The position numbers and the translations under genes are program-made. The notes under the pieces were generated by a model. The model saw only the letters and a list, made by a program, of their open reading frames with translations, was not told the origin of the DNA and made no database searches. Positions 15,748-23,833 of a stretch of 64,000 nucleotides of DNA are shown here, piece after piece (positions within the stretch are counted from its first letter, which is position 1; each line of letters opens with the position of its first letter). Source of the DNA: Streptomyces termitum (GTDB lineage: Bacteria > Actinomycetota > Actinomycetes > Streptomycetales > Streptomycetaceae); NCBI RefSeq assembly GCF_014650175.1, contig NZ_BMUL01000010.1, positions 1 through 64,000 of the forward strand, in the 5' to 3' direction.

Positions 15748-15802
15748 GGGCCTGTCCGGAAAGTCCCCAGGGGTGTCCGGCGGACCTTCGCGGGACAGGC
15801 CC
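15748..15802. repeat. short inverted repeat next to the IS scar
   Basis: GGGCCTGTCC (15748-15757) is repeated inverted at 15793-15802, bounding a 55-bp segment. GGGCCTGTCC-type ends occur at termini of some Streptomyces IS elements, so this may be a solo end pair or MITE-like scar. A plain hairpin upstream of the nitroreductase gene is the alternative. Confidence 0.4.
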
Positions 15803-15891
15803 CGGGAGAACGCCGGAGCGGGGCAAGTCCGCTCCGTCTTCAGCCGGTTGAGGTGTTTACCCGGGGCCGCCGGACGTGCTGTGCTGCTCCT

Positions 15892-16587
15892 ATGGACCAG
15901 ACCATTGAACCGGGCGGGACGCCGGCCACCGCCGCACCGGCCCACCCCACCGTTCCTCACCGGCCGCTGACCGTGCCGGCCGGCGAGGCGGAGGCACGGG
16001 CCCGCGCCTTCCACGAGGTGATGGACCGCCGCCGCACCGTGCGCGACTTCAGCGACCGCCCGCTGCCCGAGGGCGTGGTGGAGTGGGCGATCCGCACCGC
16101 CGCCACCGCGCCCAGCGGGGCGCACGTCCAGCCGTGGCGCTTCGTCGTCCTCACCGACCCGGAGCGCAAGCGGCGGCTGCGCGAGGCGGCCGAGGCGGAG
16201 GAGCGGGAGTTCTACGCCCGCCGGGCCTCCCCCGAGTGGCTGGAGGCCCTGGCGCCGCTGGGCACCGACTGGAGCAAGCCGTTCCTGGAGACCGCGCCCG
16301 CGGTGATCGTGGTCTTCGAGGTGCACAAGGGGCCCGACTCGCCGCGCCCGTACTACACGAAGGAGTCGGTCGGCATCTCCGTCGGCCTGCTGCTGGCCAC
16401 CCTCCACCAGGCGGGGCTGGCGACGCTCACCCACACGCCGAGCCCGATGCGTTTCCTGAACGAGGTCTGCGACCGGCCGCCGGAGGAGCGGGCCGCGTAC
16501 GTCGTCCCGGTCGGCTACCCGGCCGAGGACGCCAGGGTCCCCGACCTGCGCCGCAAGAGCCTGGAGCAGGTGATGGTCCGCCTCTGA
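15892..16587 (+). CDS. nitroreductase-family flavoprotein, iodotyrosine-deiodinase-like
   Basis: The 231-residue protein has the FMN nitroreductase fold with MDRRRTVRDFSDRPLP, TAPSGAHVQPWRFVVL, and GLATLTHTPSPMRFLNEV followed by PVGYPAEDARVPDLRRK. The spacing and the pattern of the C-terminal lid resemble bacterial iodotyrosine deiodinase homologues more than nitrofuran reductases. Such enzymes use NAD(P)H-reduced FMN for reductive chemistry on aromatic compounds. No ribosome site precedes ATG 15892, so the gene may be leaderless; an upstream ATG-like frame start at 15853 is less convincing. It converges with the His-rich gene 21 bases away. Confidence 0.85.
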   Translation: MDQTIEPGGTPATAAPAHPTVPHRPLTVPAGEAEARARAFHEVMDRRRTVRDFSDRPLPEGVVEWAIRTAATAPSGAHVQPWRFVVLTDPERKRRLREAAEAEEREFYARRASPEWLEALAPLGTDWSKPFLETAPAVIVVFEVHKGPDSPRPYYTKESVGISVGLLLATLHQAGLATLTHTPSPMRFLNEVCDRPPEERAAYVVPVGYPAEDARVPDLRRKSLEQVMVRL

Positions 16588-16608
16588 CCCGGCCGGGCGC
16601 CCGCGCGG

Positions 16609-17508
16609 TCAGTGGTGCGCGTGGGCGCCGTGGTGCCCTCCATGTCCCCCGTGCTCCCCGTGCGCTCCGTGTCCGGGCGCGGCGGGGGACTCCGCGTCCG
16701 GGCCGGGGGCGGCCGTGGCGGTCCGCACCGTGAACTCCGCGGTGCGGACGGTGTCGTCGTGGCGGAAGTCGAGGTAGAGCCGGTAGGTGCCGGCCGTGGG
16801 CGCGACCGCCACGAAGGAGATGCCGGGCCCCGACGCGGTGACCCCGTCGCCGGGCTCGCCCTCCGGGTGGACGTGGAGGTAGCCGAGGTCGCCGGCGCGC
16901 AGGGCGACGAGGTGCCCGTAGGCGGCGAGGTAGGGCTGGAGGTCGGTGACGGGGCGGCCGTCCCGGCTGACGGTGAGGGTCAGTTCGCCCGGCGCGCCGG
17001 GCAGCAGGTCGCCGTCGAGGGTGACGGTGTACGCGTCCACCCGCGCGGTCCTGGTGGGCTCGGGGAGCGGCCGGGGGTCGTAGGTCCCGGCGACGGCGGC
17101 GTCGATGCCGAGGGTGAGGGTGCCGTCGTGACCGGCCGGGTGGATGTCGGTGAAGAAGCGCCAGTCGCCCGGCTCCAGGGCCAGTTCGACGCTCCAGTCG
17201 CCCTTCGCGTCCCGCACCGGGTGCACGTGCTGGAAGCCCGTGGTGTCGCGCCGGACGGCGATGAAGTGCAGGTCCTTCTCGTGCTCGGGGACGAAGTCGG
17301 TGACGGGCCGCCCGTCGGGGCCGATCACCCGGAAGCCGATCGTCCGCACACCGGCCGGGAGGACGGTGGCGTCGAGTTCGAGGGCGTAGCCGTCCTCGGA
17401 GACCGACAGCCCGCCGGGCCGGCCGCCGTGGGCGGCGTGGTCGCCGTGGCCCGCGTGCCCGGCGTGGGCGCCGTGCGGGGTCTGCTCGTGTCCGGCGTGC
17501 TGGTTCAT
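16609..17508 (-). CDS. histidine-rich protein under a copper-type operator
   Basis: The 299-residue protein has His-rich ends: an N-terminal MNQHAGHEQTPHGAHAGHAG-type tract and a C-terminal tract of His-Gly repeats ending in HGAHAHH. Between them are two Ig-like halves with HVHPV and YLHVHPEGE motifs and a DFRH site. There is no signal peptide. The tails and motifs suggest binding of copper or another soft metal. AAGGGAG lies five bases before ATG 17508, and a perfect CsoR-type operator (17572-17588) lies 64 bases upstream. The likely role is metal buffering in the cytoplasm or hand-off to an exporter; I do not know a characterised homologue. Confidence 0.75.
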   Translation of the reverse strand: MNQHAGHEQTPHGAHAGHAGHGDHAAHGGRPGGLSVSEDGYALELDATVLPAGVRTIGFRVIGPDGRPVTDFVPEHEKDLHFIAVRRDTTGFQHVHPVRDAKGDWSVELALEPGDWRFFTDIHPAGHDGTLTLGIDAAVAGTYDPRPLPEPTRTARVDAYTVTLDGDLLPGAPGELTLTVSRDGRPVTDLQPYLAAYGHLVALRAGDLGYLHVHPEGEPGDGVTASGPGISFVAVAPTAGTYRLYLDFRHDDTVRTAEFTVRTATAAPGPDAESPAAPGHGAHGEHGGHGGHHGAHAHH

Positions 17509-17571
17509 GACGTCTCCCTTGGTGTACCGCACCGTCTGGCGCCGTCCGATCAGGACAACCCTCAGAACAAT

Positions 17572-17588
17572 ATACCCCCAGGGGGTAT
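17572..17588 (-). promoter_or_regulatory. CsoR-type copper operator
   Basis: ATACCCCCAGGGGGTAT is a perfect inverted repeat around a central A and fits the GC-flanked poly-C/poly-G operator of CsoR copper repressors. Its position ahead of the His-rich gene predicts induction by Cu(I). Confidence 0.8.
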
Positions 17589-17681
17589 TCCACCAGCCGG
17601 AGAGGAGATCCCCCGGCACCCTCCGGGGCGACTCTCCCGCTATGGCTCCCAGTACGCCCGACCGGCCCCGAAGCGCCCCCG

Positions 17682-17710
17682 TTGACGCATTGGTCCAGAC
17701 CTTCTACGTT
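17682..17710 (+). promoter_or_regulatory. chitinase promoter with DasR-type site
   Basis: TTGACG (17682-17687) and TACGTT (17705-17710) are spaced by 17 bases. Inside the spacer, TGGTCCAGACC (17691-17701) matches the DasR-responsive element consensus (TGGTCTAGACCA core), the GntR repressor that releases chitin genes when glucosamine phosphates accumulate. Confidence 0.8.
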
Positions 17711-17825
17711 GTGGGGCGCCCCGCCCGGAGACGGCTCCCCGCCCACCTCCGTCCGGACGCACCGGCCCCACGCACGCGCACGGTTCGCCTCACCCCTGTA
17801 CCACCCCACGACCACAGGGAGAGCC

Positions 17826-20168
17826 ATGTTCCCCAGGCGCAGATCGCTTCCCCGTACGACCCCGGCGGTACGGCCGCCGGGTCCCGGCGGCCCCCGGCGG
17901 CTGCGGCACCGGGCCGCCGCCCTCGGCACCGCCCTGCTGCTGCCGCTCGCCGCGCTCACCGCCCTCGCGTCCCCCGCCCAGGCGGCCGGCACCCTGACCG
18001 CGACCTTCACCACCCAGGACAACGGCTCCTGGTGGAAGGGGACGTACGTCGTCCGCAACACCGGTACGGCCCCGGTCACCGGCTGGACCCTGGAGTTCGA
18101 CCTGCCCGCCGGGGTGACCGTCTCCGGCAACTACAACGGCGAGGTCACCGTCTCCGGCCGCCACGTGACCGTCAAGAACGCCTTCTACAACGCCACCGTC
18201 GCGGCGGGCGGCACCACCGAGCCGTACAGCTACTGGTTCACCGCCGGCGGCACCCCCGGCACGCCCACCGGCTGCACCGTCAACGGCGACAAGTGCGACG
18301 GCAGCCCCGACGTGCCGCCGACCGCCCCCGGCGCCCCGAAGGCCACCGCGATCACCTCCCGGACGGTCGCGCTGAGCTGGCCCGCGGCCTCCGGCGGCGA
18401 CCACCCCGTGGCCTCCTACGAGGTGCTCAAGGGCTCGGAGACCGTCACCGTCACCAGCGGCACCTCCGCCACCGTCACCGGCCTGACCCCGGCGACCGAG
18501 TACTCCTTCAGCGTCCGCGCCAAGGACGTCCGGGGCAACACAGGACCGGCCACCGCCCCGCTGACCGTCCGCACCGTGGACCCGTCGACCGACCCGGTGC
18601 CGCCGACGGCGCCGGGCAACCTCCGCTCCACCGGCCGCACCGCCTCCACCGTCGGCCTGGCCTGGGACCGGTCCACCGACAACGTGGCCGTCGCCGCCTA
18701 CGACGTCTACCGGGGCTCCACCCTGGTGAAGTCGGTCGGCGCGGACACCCTGGCCGCCACCGTCGAGGGCCTCTCCCCCGCCACGCCGTACACCTTCACG
18801 GTGAAGGCCCGGGACACCGCCGACAACCCCTCGCCCGCCTCCGCCGCCCTGGCCGTCACCACCGACGACGTGGCCGGCGCGGGCAAGCAGCTCAAGGTCG
18901 GCTACTACGCGCAGTGGGGCATCTACGGACGCCAGTACTTCGTGAAGAACCTCGACACCTCCGGCGCCGCCGCCAAGCTCGACGTCATCAACTACTCGTT
19001 CGAGAACATCGACCCGAAGAACCTCACCTGCCAGGCGGGCGTCACCAAGGGCGTCTCCGCCGACCCGCAGGACCCGGACGAGGGCACCGGCGCCGGCGAC
19101 GCCGACGCCGACTACGCCCGCCCCATGTCCGCCGGCCAGTCCGTGGACGGCGTCGCCGACGACGGCTGGGGCAAACTCCGCGGCAACTTCAACCAGTTGA
19201 AGAAGCTGAAGGCCAAGTACCCGAAGCTGAAGGTCGTCGTGTCGCTCGGCGGCTGGACGTACTCGAAGTTCTTCTCCGACGCCGCCGCCACGCAGCAGTC
19301 CCGCGAGAAGTTCGTGAAGTCCTGCATCGACGTCTGGATCAAGGGCGACCTGCCCGTCTACAACGGCGCGGGCGGCCCCGGCACCGGCGCCGGGATCTTC
19401 GACGGCATCGACATCGACTGGGAGTGGCCGGGCTCCGAGGGCCACCCGGGCAACCACTACGGCCCGCAGGACAAGGACAACCTGACCGCCCTGCTCGCCG
19501 AGTTCCGCAAGCAGCTCGACGCGCTCGGCGGCGAGCACCGGCTGCTCACCGCCTTCACCCCCGCCGACCCGGCGAAGATCGAGGCCGGCTGGGACCTCGG
19601 CCGGATCTTCGAGTCCCTCGACTACGCCAACGTGCAGGGGTACGACTTCCACGGCGCGGGCAGCGACAACTCCTGGGAGCCGAACCGCGTCGGCCACGGC
19701 TCCAACCTCTACACCGACGACCAGGACCCGTACTCGTTCCACTTCAGCGTCGAGAACGCCGTCAAGGCCTATCTCGACGCCGGGGTCAGCCCGCGCAAGA
19801 TCACCGTGGGCTTCCCCTTCTACGGGCGCGGCTGGCAGGGCGTCACCGACGGCGGCGTGAACGGCGAGTGGCAGAGCGCGGGCGGCGCCGCGCCCGGCCA
19901 GTTCGACACCGAGGCCGGCGTCAGGGGCTACAACAACCTGATCACCAGCTTCCCGAACATGGTGGTCCGCCACGACGAGCAGTCCGTCTCGACGTACGGC
20001 TACACCGGCGCCAACGGCCAGTGGTGGTCCTTCGACGACACCTGGTCGATCGGGAAGAAGACCGCCTGGATCAAGTCGAAGGGGCTGCTGGGCGGCTTCG
20101 TCTGGGAGATGTCCGGCGACACCCCGGACGGCAAGCTGATGACCGCGCTGGACAGCGGTCTGAAGTAG
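17826..20168 (+). CDS. secreted chitinase, CBM2-FnIII-FnIII-GH18
   Basis: The 780-residue protein has a twin-arginine-rich signal region and hydrophobic core ending at ALASPAQAAG (about residue 53), a CBM2-like binding domain (about 54-155), two fibronectin type III repeats (about 160-345) separated by short Pro/Thr linkers, and a GH18 barrel. Catalytic motif DGIDIDWEWP places the acid at E533; SLGGWTYS and the YDFHGAGS strand are also typical. It should cut chitin outside the cell. GGGAGA lies before ATG 17826. The DasR-type promoter upstream and a strong terminator downstream show it is a single-gene unit. It may be an exochitinase C-like enzyme by domain order. Confidence 0.95.
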   Translation: MFPRRRSLPRTTPAVRPPGPGGPRRLRHRAAALGTALLLPLAALTALASPAQAAGTLTATFTTQDNGSWWKGTYVVRNTGTAPVTGWTLEFDLPAGVTVSGNYNGEVTVSGRHVTVKNAFYNATVAAGGTTEPYSYWFTAGGTPGTPTGCTVNGDKCDGSPDVPPTAPGAPKATAITSRTVALSWPAASGGDHPVASYEVLKGSETVTVTSGTSATVTGLTPATEYSFSVRAKDVRGNTGPATAPLTVRTVDPSTDPVPPTAPGNLRSTGRTASTVGLAWDRSTDNVAVAAYDVYRGSTLVKSVGADTLAATVEGLSPATPYTFTVKARDTADNPSPASAALAVTTDDVAGAGKQLKVGYYAQWGIYGRQYFVKNLDTSGAAAKLDVINYSFENIDPKNLTCQAGVTKGVSADPQDPDEGTGAGDADADYARPMSAGQSVDGVADDGWGKLRGNFNQLKKLKAKYPKLKVVVSLGGWTYSKFFSDAAATQQSREKFVKSCIDVWIKGDLPVYNGAGGPGTGAGIFDGIDIDWEWPGSEGHPGNHYGPQDKDNLTALLAEFRKQLDALGGEHRLLTAFTPADPAKIEAGWDLGRIFESLDYANVQGYDFHGAGSDNSWEPNRVGHGSNLYTDDQDPYSFHFSVENAVKAYLDAGVSPRKITVGFPFYGRGWQGVTDGGVNGEWQSAGGAAPGQFDTEAGVRGYNNLITSFPNMVVRHDEQSVSTYGYTGANGQWWSFDDTWSIGKKTAWIKSKGLLGGFVWEMSGDTPDGKLMTALDSGLK

Positions 20169-20175
20169 CCGCGGC

Positions 20176-20200
20176 GGCGGGGCGCCCACGGCGCCCCGCC
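20176..20200 (+). terminator. chitinase terminator
   Basis: A perfect 11-bp stem (20176-20186 with 20190-20200) with a 3-base loop, eight bases past the stop. Confidence 0.85.
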
Positions 20201-20253
20201 ACTGCCCCGGTGCCCCGCCCGGACCGGGCCGGACGGTCGACGGACCGCCCGGT

Positions 20254-20333
20254 CCGGTCCGATCCGGTCCGATCCGGCGCGTTCCGGTCCGACCCGGTCC
20301 GACCTGGTCCCCTCAGGCGCGTTCCGGTCCGGC
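20254..20333. repeat. 10-bp tandem repeat array
   Basis: Eight head-to-tail decamers: CCGGTCCGAT twice, CCGGCGCGTT, CCGGTCCGAC twice, CTGGTCCCCT, CAGGCGCGTT, CCGGTCCGGC. It fills the spacer between the chitinase terminator and the DUF5954 gene; similar GGTCCG words continue on both sides. Confidence 0.8.
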
Positions 20334-20418
20334 GCGTTCCCGCCCCTCCCCCGCCCCTTTCGGCGGACGATCCCCGGAAAACCCGATGCGGGCCCGCCGT
20401 TGCCGCCAGGATGACGGC

Positions 20419-21603
20419 ATGAACCATGAAGCCGCAGCAGGGCCGGACGACGGATGGCCGGTGGTCGTGAAGGTTCCGGTGGAACCGGTGGAGGCGGCGG
20501 TCGAGGCCGACGCCCGCGACGCGGCGGCGCGCTCCGCCGGACTCGCCGTCCGGGGCCCGCTGTTCGGGGTGGCCGCCCAGGGCGAGGAGGACGGACGGCG
20601 CTGGCGGGTGGTCCTCGAAGTCACCCAGCCCTGCCCGCAGGAGGCCCGCGACGGGCTCAACTCCCTGCTCTGGTTCCGGGCGAAGGACGAGACCGACGAC
20701 CGCGAGGAGCGGCGCGCGCTGCTCGCCGCCGTCGCCCGCCTGGAGACGGAGCCCGTCGACGAGCTCACCGTACTCGGCACCCGCTACCGCGTGGTGCGGG
20801 CCGAGGAGTACACCGGCGTGGACGCCTACGGCTCCATCGAGGGCCCCCGCCCCACCGACCCCGAACCCCTCGTCCTCGACTGGCGGCGGGGCGCCCGGGA
20901 CCCGAAGATCGACGACAACCTGGTCCTGGACCCGGACGCGCCCCTCACCCCCGCCCAGGCGGGCGAGCGGCTCTCCCTGCGCTCCCTGTCCTACGCCGGC
21001 GAGAAGTTTCCCGAGGCCGTCCTGAGCGACTCCGAGCGGGCCCGGGAGACCCACCCCGACGTGGTGCTCATGCCCGCCCTGTTCCGGGTCGTGGAGCGGA
21101 CCGGCACCGAGCCGTGGGCGCTGGGCGGCGGCCTGCACGCCACGCCCCACGACACCCGCCGGGCGCTGGACTTCTCCCTGGTCTGGTGGGAGCCCCGGCG
21201 GCTCGGCCTGATCTCCGACGACCCCGAACGGGACATCCGCACGCCCACCGACGCGCGGACCGTCGTCGCCGAGGGGACGGACCCCGCCGCCGCGCAGCTC
21301 GCGGTGTTCGCCGAGGCCGCGGACCGGCTCCGCGCGGAGCGGCTGGACCAGATCGAGGTGCGCGGCACCGTCTACCGCGTCGGCCGCACCCGCCGCCTGC
21401 TGCGCTGGGGCCCCGACGGGCCGGAGGGCCCGCGCCCTTCCGACATCAGCGACTACGAACCGACCGCCCTCCACCCCCCGATGGACGAGGACGGTACCGT
21501 CCTCAGCGGGAAGCGGGCACCCGCCAAGAACGCGAAGAAGGACAAGAAGGCCGCGAAGAAGAAGCGGAACAAGGACAAGAAGGGCGGCAAGAAGCCGTCC
21601 TGA
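20419..21603 (+). CDS. DUF5954-family protein
   Basis: The 394-residue cytosolic protein matches the streptomycete DUF5954 family, formerly often named PE-PGRS-like. It shows two similar halves, each with a TVLGTRYRVVRAEEY or RGTVYRVGRTRRLLRWGPDGPEGPRPSD block, and a central region VLMPALFRVVERTGTEPWAL. The last 30 residues are a lysine-rich basic tail (KKDKKAAKKKRNKDKKGGKK), which could bind nucleic acid or phospholipid. AGGA lies about eight bases before ATG 20419. It is followed by a hairpin and a small membrane protein gene. Function is unknown. Confidence 0.75.
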   Translation: MNHEAAAGPDDGWPVVVKVPVEPVEAAVEADARDAAARSAGLAVRGPLFGVAAQGEEDGRRWRVVLEVTQPCPQEARDGLNSLLWFRAKDETDDREERRALLAAVARLETEPVDELTVLGTRYRVVRAEEYTGVDAYGSIEGPRPTDPEPLVLDWRRGARDPKIDDNLVLDPDAPLTPAQAGERLSLRSLSYAGEKFPEAVLSDSERARETHPDVVLMPALFRVVERTGTEPWALGGGLHATPHDTRRALDFSLVWWEPRRLGLISDDPERDIRTPTDARTVVAEGTDPAAAQLAVFAEAADRLRAERLDQIEVRGTVYRVGRTRRLLRWGPDGPEGPRPSDISDYEPTALHPPMDEDGTVLSGKRAPAKNAKKDKKAAKKKRNKDKKGGKKPS

Positions 21604-21611
21604 CCGGGGGA

Positions 21612-21645
21612 CCGACGGCGCCGACGGCGCCGGTGGCGCCGTCGG
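21612..21645 (+). terminator. hairpin between DUF5954 and membrane protein genes
   Basis: An 11-bp stem (21612-21622 with 21635-21645) with a 12-base loop, eight bases past the stop. It could attenuate transcription into the next gene. Confidence 0.55.
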
Positions 21646-21665
21646 CACGGAAGGGGCGGACCGGC

Positions 21666-22115
21666 ATGGCGAAGGGTTCCGGCGGCTCCGCCGGCCGGGC
21701 GGTGCGGCTGACGCTGTGGGCGTACGCGCTCCCCACCGTCCCGCTCCACCTGTGGTTCCTCCACCGCACCGCCCGGTGGATCCCGCACCTGCCCGGCGGT
21801 CTCCACCTCCACGTCTGGCTGCCGGCCGCCGCCCCGCTCGGCGCGGCCGGCCTCGCCCTGTGGTCGGCCACCGCCTGGTGGCGGGCCGGAGACCGCCCGG
21901 CCCGCCGGGCGTGGTGGCCGCCCCTGCTCCTCTCCGTCGCCCTGTCCCTGACGACCGGGACCCTCGGTCTGGCGGGCCGTCCCACGGGGGCGGCGGTGGC
22001 GCTGTCCGCGGTGGTCACCGCCTTCGGCCTCGGCGGCCTGTGGCTGCTGCCCCCGGCCCTCTCCCCCCGGCTGCTCGCCGCGCTCGACGACCGGGGGCGG
22101 CAGCCGGGCCGGTGA
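21666..22115 (+). CDS. small four-helix membrane protein
   Basis: The 149-residue protein shows four hydrophobic spans (ALPTVPLHLWFL, AAAPLGAAGLALWSATAWW, LLLSVALSLTTGTLGL, ALSAVVTAFGLGGLWLL) and short polar loops. I recognise no family. ATG 21666 is the first start after a GGAAGGGG element; spacing of ten bases is a little long. It lies 62 bases after the DUF5954 gene in the same direction and may be co-transcribed if the hairpin between them is leaky. Confidence 0.6.
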   Translation: MAKGSGGSAGRAVRLTLWAYALPTVPLHLWFLHRTARWIPHLPGGLHLHVWLPAAAPLGAAGLALWSATAWWRAGDRPARRAWWPPLLLSVALSLTTGTLGLAGRPTGAAVALSAVVTAFGLGGLWLLPPALSPRLLAALDDRGRQPGR

Positions 22116-22265
22116 CGCGGCGGCGTGCGGAAGCCGTCCCTCCAGGGGGCTCCGGCCCCCTCCCGCAGGGTGCCGTTCACCCGGATGCCCCGTGCCGGAA
22201 AGCAGCCGGAAAGATCACTGACGAGGCGTCAGAGGAGCCCGCTCCGTCGCTCGTTCGGAGTCTGG

Positions 22266-22291
22266 TAGGAAACCTTCCTATCCGCTAGCAT
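22266..22291 (+). promoter_or_regulatory. palindromic operator and -10 element before the phosphoesterase operon
   Basis: TAGGAA (22266-22271) and TTCCTA (22275-22280) form a perfect inverted repeat around ACC, followed by a TAGCAT -10-like box (22286-22291). Palindromes of the form GTTAGGAAA-TTTCCTAAC occur ahead of many streptomycete secreted-enzyme genes. This leaves a leader of about 180 bases with no other gene. Confidence 0.5.
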
Positions 22292-22480
22292 CCCGGCAGC
22301 GGCTTGGCGCGGCGGCCCCTCGTGAGGACGTGACGCGCTCAGTGAGAGCTCTGACCCGGCCGCCGTGCACCGCCCCGGACCGGTGACGCCCCATACGCCA
22401 CCCGGTCCGCCGGCCGTGCGCGCGCCGCACGGCGCGGTGTCCCGCTCTCGTCCACCCCCTCAAGGCCAGGGAGCCCAGGT

Positions 22481-23833
22481 ATGCGCCTGTCCGTCTCCGC
22501 CCCACCTCGCCGCACCACGACCCCCACCACCCTCTCCCTCGTGCTCGCCGCCGTGCTGCTGCTCGTCGGCGGGCTCCTCCTCGCGCTGCCGGACCGGGCC
22601 GGTGCCGGCCCCGTCGCCGACTCGCTGATCTCACAGGGCCGTCCGGCCACCTCGTCCTCCGTCGAGGACTCCACCTTCGGCCCGGAGAACGCCTTCGACG
22701 GCGTCTCCACCACCCGCTGGGCCAGCACCGAGGGCGTCGACCCGCAGTGGATCCGGGTCGACCTCGGCCCCTCGGCCACCGTCTCCCGCGTCAAGCTCGT
22801 CTGGGAGGCGGCCTACGCCAAGGCGTACCGGGTCGAGATCTCCGCCGACGGCACCACCTGGACCCGGCTCGCCAACGAGACCGCGGGCAACGGCGGCACC
22901 GACGACTGGACCGGGCTGACCGGCTCCGGCCGCTACCTGCGCGTCTACGGCACCGCCCGCGGCACCTCGTACGGCTACTCGCTCTACACCGTCGAGGTCT
23001 ACGGCACCGCCGGCTCGACCACCCCGCCCACCGGCTCCTTCACGGTCGTCGCGGCCGGTGACATCGCCGCCCAGTGCACGGCCTCCAGCAGCTCCTGCGC
23101 CCACCCCAAGACCGCGGCGCTCGCCCAGCGGATCGCCCCGTCCTTCTACGTCACCATGGGCGACAGCCAGTACGACGACGCCCGCCTGTCGGACTTCCGC
23201 AACTACTACGACAAGACGTGGGGCGCCTTCAAGGCGAAGACCCGCCCCGTGCCCGGCAACCACGAGTCCTACGACCCGGCCGGCGCCTTCGCCGGCTACA
23301 AGTCGTACTTCGGCTCGATCGCCTACCCGCAGGGCAAGCCCTACTACAGCTTCGACCAGGGCAACTGGCACTTCGTCGCCCTCGACTCCAACACCTTCGA
23401 CGACGCCGCGCAGATCCAGTGGCTCAAGGACGACCTCGCCCGCAACACCAAGGGCTGCGTCGCCGCCTACTTCCACCACCCGCTGTACTCCTCCGGCGGA
23501 CACGGCAACGACCCGGTCTCCAAGCCCGTCTGGAAGATCCTCTACGGCGCCAAGGCCGACCTGGTCCTCAACGGCCACGACCACCACTACGAGCGCTTCG
23601 CCCCGCAGGACGCCGACGGCCGGGCCACGGCCGACGGCATGGTCGAGATCGTCGGCGGCATGGGAGGCGCCGAGCCGTACGACATCGAGACCGTCCAGCC
23701 CAACAGCCAGAAGCGGATCAGCGGCACCTACGGCGTGCTGAAGCTGGACCTCACCGACACCACCTACACCTGGCAGTACGTCGGCACCGACGACCAGGTC
23801 AAGGACTCCGCCCCGACCTACACCTGCCACTGA
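22481..23833 (+). CDS. secreted discoidin-domain metallophosphoesterase
   Basis: The 450-residue protein has a hydrophobic signal segment (LSLVLAAVLLLVGGLLLAL), an F5/8 type C (discoidin) domain at about residues 48-170 (PENAFDGVSTTRWAS, WIRVDLGPSATVSRVKL), a Pro/Thr linker, and a calcineurin-like phosphoesterase domain with AAGDIAAQC, MGDSQYDD, GNHES, YFHHPLYSS and NGHDHHYER, which supply the dinuclear metal ligands. It should act outside the cell on a phosphate ester of a cell-surface or extracellular polymer. CAGGGAGCCCAGGT precedes ATG 22481. Its stop overlaps the next start as TGATG, so it is coupled to an MFS transporter gene. Confidence 0.9.
   Translation: MRLSVSAPPRRTTTPTTLSLVLAAVLLLVGGLLLALPDRAGAGPVADSLISQGRPATSSSVEDSTFGPENAFDGVSTTRWASTEGVDPQWIRVDLGPSATVSRVKLVWEAAYAKAYRVEISADGTTWTRLANETAGNGGTDDWTGLTGSGRYLRVYGTARGTSYGYSLYTVEVYGTAGSTTPPTGSFTVVAAGDIAAQCTASSSSCAHPKTAALAQRIAPSFYVTMGDSQYDDARLSDFRNYYDKTWGAFKAKTRPVPGNHESYDPAGAFAGYKSYFGSIAYPQGKPYYSFDQGNWHFVALDSNTFDDAAQIQWLKDDLARNTKGCVAAYFHHPLYSSGGHGNDPVSKPVWKILYGAKADLVLNGHDHHYERFAPQDADGRATADGMVEIVGGMGGAEPYDIETVQPNSQKRISGTYGVLKLDLTDTTYTWQYVGTDDQVKDSAPTYTCH

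Noticed and set aside
17790..20189. 799-residue minus-strand open frame antisense to the chitinase
   Set aside because: Val/Gly/Ala-rich shadow frame caused by GC bias, no domains, no ribosome site.
17507..20422. 971-residue plus-strand frame across the chitinase
   Set aside because: Arg/Pro-rich out-of-frame reading of the chitinase gene.
22116..22480. Riboswitch in the leader of the phosphoesterase operon
   Set aside because: No conserved riboswitch core is recognisable; only a palindromic promoter element is clear.
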